Positions 18,798-28,768 of a stretch of 64,000 nt of DNA are shown one piece after another; within the stretch, counting starts at the first letter, position 1, and every line of letters begins with the position of its first letter. This DNA is from Vibrio neonatus. GTDB lineage: Bacteria; Pseudomonadota; Gammaproteobacteria; Enterobacterales; Vibrionaceae. The position numbers and the translations under genes are program-made. The notes under the pieces were generated by a model, which had not been told where the DNA came from, made no database searches, and was given only the letters and a program-made list of their open reading frames with translations. The stretch spans positions 806,001 through 870,000 of the forward strand of contig NZ_AP024886.1 in NCBI RefSeq assembly GCF_024346975.1, written 5' to 3'.

Positions 18798-19703
18798 ATG
18801 ACTAAAGAAACCGCAATCCAAACACGTAGCAACATGAAAACAGTCGTAATTACAGGCAGCAGCAGTGGCTTTGGTAAAATGGCAGCAAAACAATTTGCCG
18901 ATAAAGGACACAAAGTTTACGCCGCGATGCGCAACGCAGACGGCAAGAATCAAGCAGTGAAAAATGAACTAGAATCATACTCAGAAAACATTGTTGTAGT
19001 TGAGATGGACGTTCTTAGTGATGAGTCTGTAAACACAGCGATTGCACAAATCATGCAAAAAGAGAGTGCGATTGATGTACTGATCAACAACGCGGGCATC
19101 ATGCACATGGGTATAACTGAAGCATTCAGTGTTGAGCAAGCACAACAACTAATGGATACCAACTTCTACGGTGTTATCCGCTCAGTTCAAGCCGTTGCGC
19201 CACATATGCGTAAAGCAGGTAAAGGCCTAATCATCAATACGACCTCTGTTATTGGTCGCGTTTCATGGCCATTTACTGGCACCTACAGCGCAAGTAAAGC
19301 AGCGGTAGAAGCTTACTCTCAGAGCCTAAAATTTGAATTAGCTCCAAGTGGTATTGAGGTGGTAATTGTTGAGCCAGGCCCATCATCAACTAATTTGGGC
19401 GGCTCATTTAAACCAGAAGCACACACTCAAGTGGTCGCTGAAAACCCACAGCTTAAAGCCACCATCGACAACATGATTAACTCTGTTGGCCAAGGCTTAG
19501 AAGATCCAAAAACCGATCCGCAAAATGTGGTAGATGTGTATCTAAACTTGGTGGATATGGAACACGGCACACGCCCAACACGCACAGCGATTGGTCTGGT
19601 GAACAACGTGGATAAAATCAACGATTTCTTCCAACCACTTCAAGACCAAGTGATCTCAGATTTCCAACTCGATTTCATGCTAGAAACTAAAGTTAACGAC
19701 TAA
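18798..19703 (+). CDS. short-chain dehydrogenase/reductase
   Basis: A 301-residue classical SDR. The glycine-rich cofactor motif TGSSSGFGKMAAKQFA, the NNAG motif in DVLINNAGIMHMG, the catalytic serine (INTTSVIGRVS) and the YSASK active site (GTYSASKAAVEAYSQSLKFEL) are all present, followed by the VEPGP motif. Substrate is unknown. The ATG at 18798 has an AGGA ribosome site 8 nt away. An ATG at 18783 is also in frame but unsupported. A second SDR follows 41 bases later, probably in the same transcript. Its promoter carries sites like those of the TetR gene at 24320. Confidence 0.9.
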   Translation: MTKETAIQTRSNMKTVVITGSSSGFGKMAAKQFADKGHKVYAAMRNADGKNQAVKNELESYSENIVVVEMDVLSDESVNTAIAQIMQKESAIDVLINNAGIMHMGITEAFSVEQAQQLMDTNFYGVIRSVQAVAPHMRKAGKGLIINTTSVIGRVSWPFTGTYSASKAAVEAYSQSLKFELAPSGIEVVIVEPGPSSTNLGGSFKPEAHTQVVAENPQLKATIDNMINSVGQGLEDPKTDPQNVVDVYLNLVDMEHGTRPTRTAIGLVNNVDKINDFFQPLQDQVISDFQLDFMLETKVND

Positions 19704-19744
19704 TTACTTCGCTATCTCAACGTAATAAAACAAGGTAAAAGCTT

Positions 19745-20488
19745 ATGTCATTCAACATTTCAAATAAAGTTGTGTTCATCACTGGTGCAAACCGAGGTAT
19801 TGGTAAGTGTATTACTGAGCACTTTATTGATCAAGGCGCGAAGAAAGTGTACTTAGCAGTTCGCAATCCAAATTCAACTAAGGCTTTAGAAGAGCGATAC
19901 GGCGAAAAAGTAGAGACAATTCAAGTCGATATTACCGATGAAGCATCTATTCTGGAAGCGGCAAAAAAAGCAACGGACGTTGACGTTGTCATTAATAACG
20001 CAGGAATTATTTCAACAGTGGCTCCTCTGGACGACAATGCGCTCGATACCTTGAAAGAAGAGATGGAAGTAAATGTCTACGGACTAATGCGCGTTGCCAA
20101 AGCATTTGAAGCGGCCTTGATTGCCAATCAGGGTTCATTAGTGCAATTAAACTCAGTCGCTTCAATCAAAAACTATGTGAATATGACCACATACTGCACA
20201 TCAAAAGCGGCATCTTATTCTGTCACGCAAGGTTTGCGTGATCATTTTAAACCTCATAACGTTAGCGTTCTGAGTGTTCACCCTGGCGTGGTTGCAACCG
20301 ATATGGCGGATCTTACGGGTCTTAGTGATATCGCATCGTCACCACAAATCGTACCAATCGAAATTCTTTCTGCATTGGATAAAGGCGAGTTCCACGTATT
20401 TCCCGATGCCATTGCAAAACAAAGAGAAGCTGGATTTAAATCTTACGCCGACAACGTCATCATGAAAGACTTTGCAGAAGAACGATAA
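19745..20488 (+). CDS. short-chain dehydrogenase/reductase
   Basis: A 247-residue SDR with cofactor motif TGANRGIGKCITEHF, an acidic residue after the second strand region (VDITDEASI), NNAG (DVVINNAGIIST), the serine of LVQLNSVASIKNY and the active-site YCTSKAA. In the last of these the usual YSASK is YCTSK, which keeps Tyr and Lys. AAGG precedes the ATG. It is only distantly like the SDR before it, so the pair is not a recent duplication. Substrate unknown. Confidence 0.88.
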   Translation: MSFNISNKVVFITGANRGIGKCITEHFIDQGAKKVYLAVRNPNSTKALEERYGEKVETIQVDITDEASILEAAKKATDVDVVINNAGIISTVAPLDDNALDTLKEEMEVNVYGLMRVAKAFEAALIANQGSLVQLNSVASIKNYVNMTTYCTSKAASYSVTQGLRDHFKPHNVSVLSVHPGVVATDMADLTGLSDIASSPQIVPIEILSALDKGEFHVFPDAIAKQREAGFKSYADNVIMKDFAEER

Positions 20489-20516
20489 TAACGTATCTCT
20501 TGATTCATAAATTACC

Positions 20517-20562
20517 TTTTTAAGGGATATAGAAGCCAAATAGTTTCTATATCCCTTAAAAA
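20517..20562 (+). terminator. long bidirectional terminator after the SDR pair
   Basis: A perfect 18-bp stem (TTTTTAAGGGATATAGAA and its complement) around a 10-nt loop has T runs on both strands. It lies 28 bases after the second SDR stop and marks the end of this block. Confidence 0.85.
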
Positions 20563-20867
20563 TACAACCTATACCGCCATTAACCAAACCAAATATCATG
20601 AAAAAGGGCCTATTGGCGCATCGACAATACTAACTTTTAGACATGAACACATTATTATCAATAGCTCGTAATATATAAAAGTGCTATGCATACCTCGTAA
20701 ACACTTATGCATCTTTTTCATCTGCTAAATCGTCATATTTAACCTGTGTTTTTATTATAAAATGCATTTACAACAAGCACTTACAAGTGATATTTTGACG
20801 ACGTGACTTACAAGAAAGCAGGAGGTTATCCTGCTGCTAATTAATAAGCTGTTATGTATAAATGATA
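20563..20867. other. intergenic, possible cassette border
   Basis: No gene seen. A short hairpin (CAGGA / TCCTG) at about 20819-20834 and a GTTATG at 20852 precede the next gene. Its 3' end carries the complementary CATAACAAA. Confidence 0.4.
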
Positions 20868-21219
20868 ATGCCAGAATTCGAGCTAGGAACTTTTTCTATA
20901 GGAACGTTAATTGGGCTTTTACTCGGGGCTTATGTTGGCCATGCATTAGCTATTCGTAGAGGTAAAATACAGTCTAGGCACAATGCTGCCATAGAGCTTA
21001 AAAAGGCATTTAGCCGTTGCGCCTTACAAATAGAAAATGGCGAGAATCCAACAATTATGGTTTCCGCTGAATACCATAAGCAGCATGAAGCAGCTATGGA
21101 TTACTCAGCAACGCTCAATGGCAGAGCTTTAAAAAACTTTAATCGTGCGGTTAACGAATACACTGAGTGGTTTAAAGTGGTCTGTAATCGTACGGCTGCT
21201 CAAACTCTTTATGAAGAAG
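20868..21219 (+). pseudogene. small membrane-anchored protein gene, 5' part, split by IS3
   Basis: This frame starts MPEFELGTFSIGTLIGLLLG with one N-terminal membrane helix (GTLIGLLLGAYVGHALAI) and a cytoplasmic, helical, charged region. An ATG two codons upstream (20862) is equally possible. The reading frame is cut at 21219 by an IS3 insertion. Removing the element and one copy of the 3-bp target duplication AAG joins it in frame to 22458-22537, giving about 143 residues. No family is recognised. The whole gene was therefore intact until the insertion. Confidence 0.75.
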
Positions 21220-21286
21220 TGTAGTGGTTTAATGATCCCGGACACCCAATTAGGTGATAAAGTCACCACAATTAATGAGGTGTTCA

Positions 21287-22446
<1,160 letters not shown>

Positions 22447-22457
22447 CCACTACAAAG

Positions 22458-22537
22458 ATGATCCTGAGTATCTAAAAATAAAAAATAAAGACCCCTTGGC
22501 ACTAATCAATGGCATGCTTAAATATGCAAACACATAA
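22458..22537 (+). pseudogene. 3' part of the IS-split membrane-anchored protein gene
   Basis: After removing the IS and one AAG copy, the frame continues from residue 119 as DDPEYLKIKNKDPLALINGM and ends LKYANT then TAA. Its stop codon is part of TAACAAAC, the type of sequence found at the ends of integron cassettes, though a full attC site is not evident. Confidence 0.7.
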
Positions 22538-22634
22538 CAAACCCGCTTACCAAGACGTTATAAATCACTCAAGTTTCGTACCATAGAAAATTGGTGTTAT
22601 ACTCTGGTCATAACATCAGTTCGAGGTTAGAAAT

Positions 22635-22991
22635 GTGGATGAGATTGACGTCCTATTAAGTATGCATGGCGAACAAGTTCATCGCGATGACGGGTATTGG
22701 TGGAAAATTGAGGCTTGGACTGTTCCACCAACGAAAGAGCGACCTCACGGTATTCGTTATAATCTAACTTTACATAATAAGTTTAATAAACGTATTTTTG
22801 GGCATGATAACGCTCATGCTGTAAAACCACCGAAAGGTAAAAAATTCAGTGGTAAACGTTATGAATATGATCATTTGCACAAATCAGCAATTGATCAAGG
22901 GACACTTTATGAATTCTCGGATTGTTACACATTACTTCAGGATTTCTTTGAAGGTATAGATAGAACCATTGCTGCAATAGAAGGTAAATAA
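22635..22991 (+). CDS. DUF6516-like protein, toxin candidate of a two-gene module
   Basis: A 118-residue soluble protein. The features GYWWKIEAWTVPPTKERPHG, IRYNLTLHN and a histidine-containing FGHDNAHAV resemble the DUF6516 family, whose members usually sit directly before an HVO_A0114-type winged-helix protein in toxin/antitoxin-like pairs. The start is GTG at 22635 behind GAGG. An overlapping ATG is out of frame and stops quickly. The next gene starts one base after the stop codon. A TTATACT -10-like element lies about 40 bases upstream. Family naming is from memory of the pattern; toxicity is not shown. Confidence 0.65.
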   Translation: MDEIDVLLSMHGEQVHRDDGYWWKIEAWTVPPTKERPHGIRYNLTLHNKFNKRIFGHDNAHAVKPPKGKKFSGKRYEYDHLHKSAIDQGTLYEFSDCYTLLQDFFEGIDRTIAAIEGK

Positions 22992-22992
22992 T

Positions 22993-23394
22993 ATGAAAGC
23001 AAGAATCGGAATTATGTCTGAAAAGCTCATTCGTATGAGGTTGCTGGCTATGGCGCAAGGCAAGTACACACCTCAAAAGAATGAACCTAAGGTTTGGTAT
23101 ACATCAATTAACGCGATCTCACAGATTCTTTGTCCGGAGAATATCGAGTTATTACGTTTAATGGACTCGGAACGACCTGAAAGTTTGACTCAATTATCAG
23201 AATTAACCGGTCGTGCGAAGTCAAATCTTTCCAATACATTGAAGACATTAAGTGAAAAAGGTTTCGTGCGTTTAGAACAAGGTAGCGGTAAATCAGTAAA
23301 ACCGGTTGCTCTATTTACAGACTTTGAAATTGTTACAAACTCTGAACTTGAACATTACTTATTACAGTTATCAATAGGTCAATCTGCAGCCTGA
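22993..23394 (+). CDS. HVO_A0114-like winged-helix DNA-binding protein, antitoxin candidate
   Basis: A 133-residue protein with a MarR/ArsR-like winged helix: NIELLRLMDSERPESLTQLS, then ELTGRAKSNLSNTLKTLSEKGFVRLEQG with the recognition helix and wing. It follows the DUF6516-like gene by a single base, with an AAGGTAA ribosome site inside the end of that gene. Known pairs of this layout are thought to work as toxin plus autoregulating antitoxin. Here that is inferred from order and fold only. Confidence 0.72.
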   Translation: MKARIGIMSEKLIRMRLLAMAQGKYTPQKNEPKVWYTSINAISQILCPENIELLRLMDSERPESLTQLSELTGRAKSNLSNTLKTLSEKGFVRLEQGSGKSVKPVALFTDFEIVTNSELEHYLLQLSIGQSAA

Positions 23395-23408
23395 TTTATA
23401 ACAAATAA

Positions 23409-23438
23409 GGATAGATGTCGCCCATCTGATATCTATCC
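23409..23438 (+). terminator. hairpin after the toxin/antitoxin-like pair
   Basis: GGATAGAT and ATCTATCC form a perfect 8-bp stem with a 14-nt loop, 15 bases after the stop. Weaker pairing extends outward (AACAA with TTGTT around a bulged base). There is no T tract, so it may be a decayed cassette end rather than a terminator. The rest of 23439-23644 shows no recognised gene. Confidence 0.45.
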
Positions 23439-23644
23439 TGGTTGTTGAACAAGCACAGCGCGACTTTATTATGTAAATTGTACGATAGATTTTTAAGTGG
23501 ACTTCACCTTGGCACTGCTCTTAAGGTAAGCGCAACAATCGGCATTTCGTAGCTTAGTGGTATGCCAACTTAACGTATTCACGATCAAACTTAATTGCCC
23601 ACCTACCCCATCATCAAGAACAACGTTATCTTGAATCATAAGAT

Positions 23645-23682
23645 ACAAAAAAGGGGGTAAACCCACTATGGACACCCCGCTT
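23645..23682 (-). terminator. terminator of the second TetR gene
   Basis: On the minus strand a GGGGT / ACCCC stem is followed by CTTTTTTG, 36 bases after the TetR stop. The stem is short with a long loop, but the T tract is clear. Confidence 0.6.
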
Positions 23683-23717
23683 TTTCGTATAGTGCTTATA
23701 CAGCTTGTTAGCCTGTG

Positions 23718-24320
23718 CTACTGACCGCTGCGAGTCGGTATCGTATTGAGCGCATAGTCCATGACTGATTCTGCAACCTGTTGTGACTCTCCCGCGCGAA
23801 CCTGAGTAGAGAGGCCATAAACAACTGATAACAAGTATTTTGCTTGCAGTTCTGCGGTCGCAGACTCAGTGATTACACCCTCAGATTCAATCAAGGTTGT
23901 GAGCAACTTTTTGGTTTTCAATCCAAATTGTTTAATGTACACCGTGGCTTCCTCAGGAAAGGCAACACTGTCAGACTCATTCACGCTTTTTACTAATAAG
24001 CATCCTAACGGAGTATCAGCATCCGAAAACTTTTGAATCAGCTCATAGAAACACGCTCGTAGTTTTTCTATAAAATGTGCATCAGAGGGTTCAGTGATAT
24101 GGCGATAACACGGCTCACTGTATTGTTTGATGTAATGTGCAACCACTTCTTTGAATAGCTGCTCTTTATTGCCAAAAGCGGCATATAAGCTAGGCGTATT
24201 GATGCCAAGTTCTGAGGTTAGATTCGCAACAGATGTAGCGGCATAACCGTTGTTCCAAAATATGCGCATTGCCTTATCGAGTGCTATATCTCTGTCAAAT
24301 GATCTCTTTCTTCCGGCCAT
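23718..24320 (-). CDS. TetR/AcrR family transcriptional regulator
   Basis: A 200-residue repressor. It begins MAGRKRSFDRDIALDKAMRI, has the HTH YAATSVANLTSELGINTPSLYAAFGNKEQLF, and a C-terminal helical domain like the TetR_C group seen next to oxidoreductase and hydrolase genes. Its own upstream region contains the near-palindrome TATCGATCGGTA at 24409. Two similar sites lie at the promoter of the SDR gene at 18798, which it may also control. Divergent from it is a decayed haloalkane-dehalogenase-like gene, its probable former target. Confidence 0.9.
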   Translation of the reverse strand: MAGRKRSFDRDIALDKAMRIFWNNGYAATSVANLTSELGINTPSLYAAFGNKEQLFKEVVAHYIKQYSEPCYRHITEPSDAHFIEKLRACFYELIQKFSDADTPLGCLLVKSVNESDSVAFPEEATVYIKQFGLKTKKLLTTLIESEGVITESATAELQAKYLLSVVYGLSTQVRAGESQQVAESVMDYALNTIPTRSGQ

Positions 24321-24408
24321 TGCCTATGGTGCTCCTACCTAAAATAGCGTACTGATACATATTTTGTAGCATTCACTAAAAAATGTCAATTTCATTGTCG
24401 ACTTTACT

Positions 24409-24420
24409 TATCGATCGGTA
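24409..24420. promoter_or_regulatory. TetR-type operator candidate between the regulator and the dehalogenase remnant
   Basis: TATCGATCGGTA is palindromic at 10 of 12 positions and sits in the 126-bp divergent region. Matching sequences at 18648 and 18692 support its use as a repressor site. Confidence 0.5.
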
Positions 24421-24446
24421 CAGAATGTACTCATGAATTCCAACTG

Positions 24447-24641
24447 ATGCAAATGATGACGCCGTTAGATACGGCCTGTCTACTATCAAGTTCTGACCGA
24501 AACACTTGGGGAGGCGACAGCTTTATGGCGATAGAAATGGAGGATTCAGTACTAGGCGAACCGGCGATGATGGCGCTAAGAAATGTTATTAAAGGCTGTC
24601 CCGAGCAAATGAAAATAGCCGAAGCAGGACACGTTTGTTAG
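24447..24641 (+). pseudogene. remnant of a haloalkane-dehalogenase-like alpha/beta hydrolase
   Basis: The 64-residue frame contains NTWGGDSFMAIEMEDSVLGE and the ending GCPEQMKIAEAGH. These fit the C-terminal part of haloalkane dehalogenases, where the catalytic histidine lies in EAGHFVQE. Here the frame changes right after that histidine (GHVC then stop). The nucleophile half of the enzyme is missing. It is divergent from the TetR gene. A short in-frame start (ATGAATTCC) upstream ends at once, consistent with an internal deletion that joined the promoter to the gene's tail. Confidence 0.6.
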
Positions 24642-24686
24642 CACATGAGTGCCGTGATTCTTTTTAACCTTGTAATAGATATTAAG

Positions 24687-24717
24687 TTAGAAGCTCTGTT
24701 GTGAGCAGAGCTTCTAA
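24687..24717 (-). terminator. bidirectional terminator after aceA
   Basis: TTAGAAGCTCTG and CAGAGCTTCTAA form a perfect 12-bp stem with a 7-nt loop, 35 bases after the aceA stop. T tracts are poor on both sides, but the stem is strong. Confidence 0.7.
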
Positions 24718-24751
24718 TCTTTCGTTACATGTGCGTCATTATTTTTCGACA

Positions 24752-26350
24752 CTAAGCAAACTGATTCATGGTGTTGTTTTCACCCGATGCTTTCAGTGCT
24801 TGGTCACCAGAGAAGTATTCTTTGTGATCATCACCTATATTCGAGCCAGACATGTCTTGGTGTTTCACCGAAGCAAGCCCTTGACGGATCTCTTTACGTT
24901 GTACCCCTTTAACGTACGCTAACATGCCCATTTCACCGAAGTAATCTTTAGCTAGATTGTCCGTAGACAGTGCCGCTGTGTGATAAGTTGGCAGGGTGAT
25001 CAAGTGATGGAAGATACCTGCATCTCGGGCTGCGTCTTGTTGGAAGTTTTGGATTTTGATGTCCGCTTCTCTTGCCAACTCCGACTCGTCGTAGACGCTG
25101 TTCATCAGTTTTTCACGCTCATAAGCGGTCACATCCATGCCCTGCTCTTGCCACATATCAAACACTTGCTGGCGGAAGTTTAGCGTCCAGTTAAACGATG
25201 GGCTGTTGTTGTACACCAGTTTGGCATTCGGAATCACTTCCCGAATTCGGTTAACCATGCCTGCAATTTGTTGAACGTGCGGTTTTTCTGTTTCAATCCA
25301 TAATAGATCGGCGCCATTTTGTAGCGAGGTAATGCAATCTAACACTACGCGATCTTCGCCTGTATTGGGTTTAAAGCGCACTAGACCATTCGGTAGACGT
25401 GTTGGCTTGATGTACTTGTCGCCTTGCTTGATCACCATCTCACCACTGGCTAGCTCTTCAAGTTTAGTCACTTCTTCGCCATCAATGAATGAGTTGTACA
25501 CATCGGCAAGATCACCTTCGCTCTGACTCACAGGGATTTTCTGAGTTAAGCCTGCGCCAAGAGAATCTGTTCTGGCAACGATAACGCCATCATCTACACC
25601 AAGTTCCAAGAATGCATATCGAACTGCATTGATTTTCGCTAAAAAGTCTTCATGTGGAACCGTAACTTTGCCATCTTGGTGACCACATTGTTTGGCATCA
25701 GACACCTGATTTTCAATCTGAATACAACATGCACCAGCCTCAATCATTTTCTTCGCTAGCAAATAGGTTGCTTCTTCGTTACCGAAGCCTGCATCAATAT
25801 CCGCAATAATGGGCACAACATGAGTTTCAAAGTTATCGATTTGATTTTGCACTGACTGAGCCGTGACAGCGTCACCTTCTGCACGTGCTTTGTCGAGCGC
25901 TTTATAAAGGTGGTTAAGCTCGCGAGCATCAGCTTGCTTTAAAAAGGTATACAGCTCTTCGATTAGCATTGGCACTGAGGTTTTCTCGTGCATCGATTGA
26001 TCTGGCAGTGGACCTAGCTCAGAGCGCATGGCCGCCACCATCCAACCGGATAGGTATAAATAACGACCGCGAGTGGTCTCGAAATGCTTTTTCACTGAGA
26101 TCATTTTTTGTTGACCAATGAAGCCATGCCAGCAGCCCAAAGATTGGGTGTAATTAGCATTATTTTCATCGTAAGCTTGCATGTCTTCACGCATGATTTT
26201 GGCGGTAAAGCGTGCGATATCCAACCCACAGGTAAAGCGATTTTGTAGCCTCATGCGCGCGACATATTCAGGATTGATTGCCGCCCACGTTTGCCCTTGC
26301 TGCTCAATGGTGCCTTTTGCTGTCTCTATTACTGATTTGTAATTATCCAT
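24752..26350 (-). CDS. aceA: isocitrate lyase (long form)
   Basis: First enzyme of the glyoxylate shunt, cleaving isocitrate to glyoxylate and succinate. At 532 residues it is the long Pseudomonas/Vibrio form rather than the 434-residue E. coli type. Visible are the substrate segments ADIDAGFGNEEATYLLAKKM and QIENQVSDAKQCGHQDGKV with the catalytic KQCGH, and VARTDSLGA. An AGAGA ribosome site lies before the ATG. It follows malate synthase G by 39 bases and is surely co-transcribed with it. It would be needed for growth on acetate, fatty acids and probably alginate-derived C2 units. Confidence 0.96.
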   Translation of the reverse strand: MDNYKSVIETAKGTIEQQGQTWAAINPEYVARMRLQNRFTCGLDIARFTAKIMREDMQAYDENNANYTQSLGCWHGFIGQQKMISVKKHFETTRGRYLYLSGWMVAAMRSELGPLPDQSMHEKTSVPMLIEELYTFLKQADARELNHLYKALDKARAEGDAVTAQSVQNQIDNFETHVVPIIADIDAGFGNEEATYLLAKKMIEAGACCIQIENQVSDAKQCGHQDGKVTVPHEDFLAKINAVRYAFLELGVDDGVIVARTDSLGAGLTQKIPVSQSEGDLADVYNSFIDGEEVTKLEELASGEMVIKQGDKYIKPTRLPNGLVRFKPNTGEDRVVLDCITSLQNGADLLWIETEKPHVQQIAGMVNRIREVIPNAKLVYNNSPSFNWTLNFRQQVFDMWQEQGMDVTAYEREKLMNSVYDESELAREADIKIQNFQQDAARDAGIFHHLITLPTYHTAALSTDNLAKDYFGEMGMLAYVKGVQRKEIRQGLASVKHQDMSGSNIGDDHKEYFSGDQALKASGENNTMNQFA

Positions 26351-26389
26351 AATGGTTCTCTCCAGTTATTCAGTTGGCTGTGTGTTGAA

Positions 26390-28558
26390 TTATCGTTTTG
26401 CTTGTAGGCGGTACTCATGAAGTAGTGGTTCTGTGTAGCCATTTGGCTGCTCAGCACCTTGAAAAATTAAAGCTTTCGCACATTGAAATGCATAGCTAGT
26501 GTCTGTATTTGGCGTCATTGGTAAGTACCCCGGTGTACCTTGGTTTTGCGCATCGACGGTGGTCGCCATCTGCTCAAGCACATCGTTAACTTGATTTGAA
26601 GTACAAATGCCATGTTTTAACCAGTTAGCGATATGTTGACTGGAAATTCTTAAAGTCGCTCTGTCTTCCATTAACGCCGTGTTATTAATATCCGGCACTT
26701 TAGAACAGCCCACGCCCATCTCTATCCAGCGCACGACATAACCAAGAATGCCTTGAATGTTGTTCTCTAGCTCTCGAATCACGTCTTGTTCGGTTAGTTC
26801 GTTTTCTTGCGCCATAAGGGGAATGTTTAACATGCCACGCTGGTAGTCTTCGCTATTGGCAGACAAACGTTGCTGCTGCTGTTTTACGTCTATTTCCAAA
26901 TAGTGCAAAGCGTGCAAAGTGGCGGCCGTTGGTGATGGCACCCAAGCGGTAGTTGCGCCCGCTTCAAGGTGAGCAGTTTTTTGCTCCATCATTTGCGCCA
27001 TTTCATCAGGCATTGCCCACATGCCTTTACCAATTTGCGCTTTACCCGCAAACCCGGTATTTAAACCGGTAGAGACATTGTTTTTCTCGTAAGCGTCAAT
27101 CCAAGTTTGATGTTTAAGCTCTTGCTTAGGTAAGAATGGGCCGGCTTGCATGCTGGTATGAATTTCATCCCCAGTGCGGTCTAAAAAGCCAGTGTTGATA
27201 AAGAACACGCGTGATTTTGCAGCGCGAATACACTCTTTTAAGTTCAATGACGTACGACGCTCTTCATCCATAATGCCGATTTTGATGGTGTTTGGCTCAA
27301 GCCCCAACATGCGCTCAACGCGATCAAATAACTCACAAGAAAACGCCACTTCTTCTGGGCCGTGCATTTTTGGTTTTACGATATAAATGCTTCCAGTGCG
27401 GCTGTTTTTCATACGGCACTGCGAAGGATTTTTGATTTCGATAGCGCCTATCATGGCCGTTACTACCGCATCGATAATGCCTTCCGGCGCTTGCTCACCA
27501 TTGGCTAGGGTGATTAAGTCACTGGTCATCAAGTGCCCTACGTTGCGAATCAGCAGTAGCGAGCGACCGTGCAGGTTGTAATCTTCACCGCTGCGGCCGT
27601 TATAGCTTTTATCCCCTTCTAAGCGGCGGATTTGTGTTACGCCGTTTTTCTCAAAAGATGCACTCAATGAACCTGTCATCAAACCTAACCAATTACGATA
27701 GGCATCGATTTTGTCCTCGCCATCCACCGCGGCAATCGAGTCTTCCAAATCCATGATGGTGGAGATCGCTGATTCGATGTTGATATCATCAATGTGTGCT
27801 AAATCGTGCTTACCGATTTTCCCTTGACGGTTAATGATAATTTCAACGTGCAAGCCATTGTTTTTAAGTAGAATTGAGGTTGGCTCTCTTTCTGGATCAC
27901 TGGCACCTACAAACTGACATGGCTGTTTAAGTCCGGTGTGTGTCCCATCAGGGAAATGTGCGAGCAAGCTATTGAAATAGATGGTGTAGCTTTCCACATC
28001 GTGATGCGATCCTTGGTCTAACGTAAACACTCTGTCTAGAAAATCTTTAGCGTATGCAATCACGTGTTTGCCACGTGCAGGGTTGTATTTTTTGCCCGCT
28101 TTCATTCCTGGCTCTGTTTGTGCAATCACATCTGTGCCATACAGCGCATCGTATAAACTCCCCCAGCGCGCATTAGCAGCATTTAGTGCAAAGCGTGCGT
28201 TTTTAATAGGCACTACCAGTTGCGGGCCTGAGATGCTGGCAATTTCTTGGTCTACGTTGGTAGTTTCGATAGAAAAATCATCACCCTCAGGTTTTAAGTA
28301 ACCTATTTGAGTAAGAAAGTTTCGATATTGCTCAGCGTTAAACGAACGATGCTCGGCATGGAAAGTGTCGATTTGTTGTTGCATCTGCGTGCGAGTGTTT
28401 AGTAATGCTTGATTGATGGGCGTTAGCTCAGTCACCAGTTGTGTAAAATCATCCCAAAACTGTTCGACATTCAAACCCACAAGTGGCAGCACTTCAGTAT
28501 TAACAAATTGGCAAAAGCTTTGTTGTATCTGGCATTCCTTCGTCATTGGTAGATTCAT
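26390..28558 (-). CDS. glcB: malate synthase G
   Basis: Second enzyme of the glyoxylate shunt, joining glyoxylate and acetyl-CoA to malate. Its 722 residues match GlcB (723 in E. coli) rather than the shorter AceB. Seen are IMDLEDSIAAVDGEDK, the active-site GRSLLLIRNVGHLM, KMHGPEEVAF, GIMDEERRTSLNLKECI and the C-terminal CSKVPDIN. The frame is open further upstream, but the ATG at 28558 has a GAGGAA ribosome site at 8 nt. It comes first in the glcB-aceA operon and faces a divergent XRE regulator. Confidence 0.96.
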   Translation of the reverse strand: MNLPMTKECQIQQSFCQFVNTEVLPLVGLNVEQFWDDFTQLVTELTPINQALLNTRTQMQQQIDTFHAEHRSFNAEQYRNFLTQIGYLKPEGDDFSIETTNVDQEIASISGPQLVVPIKNARFALNAANARWGSLYDALYGTDVIAQTEPGMKAGKKYNPARGKHVIAYAKDFLDRVFTLDQGSHHDVESYTIYFNSLLAHFPDGTHTGLKQPCQFVGASDPEREPTSILLKNNGLHVEIIINRQGKIGKHDLAHIDDINIESAISTIMDLEDSIAAVDGEDKIDAYRNWLGLMTGSLSASFEKNGVTQIRRLEGDKSYNGRSGEDYNLHGRSLLLIRNVGHLMTSDLITLANGEQAPEGIIDAVVTAMIGAIEIKNPSQCRMKNSRTGSIYIVKPKMHGPEEVAFSCELFDRVERMLGLEPNTIKIGIMDEERRTSLNLKECIRAAKSRVFFINTGFLDRTGDEIHTSMQAGPFLPKQELKHQTWIDAYEKNNVSTGLNTGFAGKAQIGKGMWAMPDEMAQMMEQKTAHLEAGATTAWVPSPTAATLHALHYLEIDVKQQQQRLSANSEDYQRGMLNIPLMAQENELTEQDVIRELENNIQGILGYVVRWIEMGVGCSKVPDINNTALMEDRATLRISSQHIANWLKHGICTSNQVNDVLEQMATTVDAQNQGTPGYLPMTPNTDTSYAFQCAKALIFQGAEQPNGYTEPLLHEYRLQAKR

Positions 28559-28744
28559 GGCTCTATTCCTCGTGATCATTATTGAAGTGCTTTTTTCACT
28601 CAACGTTGTTTCTATAACTTCGCTTTGAAGCGCTTTTTTCGTGCTGCTGTTGCAAACTAAACATTCAATCTGTTACTGAAGTCGAATATTTACTCTACAC
28701 ATTTTTACTTTAACCAATGTTTCACTAAAATTTCACAATAGAAA

Positions 28745-28757
28745 TTACACAGTGTAA
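28745..28757 (+). promoter_or_regulatory. operator candidate between glcB and the XRE regulator
   Basis: TTACAC-A-GTGTAA is a perfect 6+1+6 palindrome ending 11 bases before the regulator start codon, in the 210-bp divergent region. Its place suggests that the regulator represses itself and perhaps glcB-aceA. Confidence 0.5.
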
Positions 28758-28768
28758 ATTTTACAAAA

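Noticed and set aside
23493..23675. 60-residue minus-strand frame after the toxin/antitoxin-like pair
   Set aside because: It runs into the TetR terminator, lacks a ribosome site and matches nothing recognised.
28559..28603. Longer N terminus for malate synthase G starting at a TTG
   Set aside because: The ATG at 28558 has a good ribosome site and gives the normal family length.
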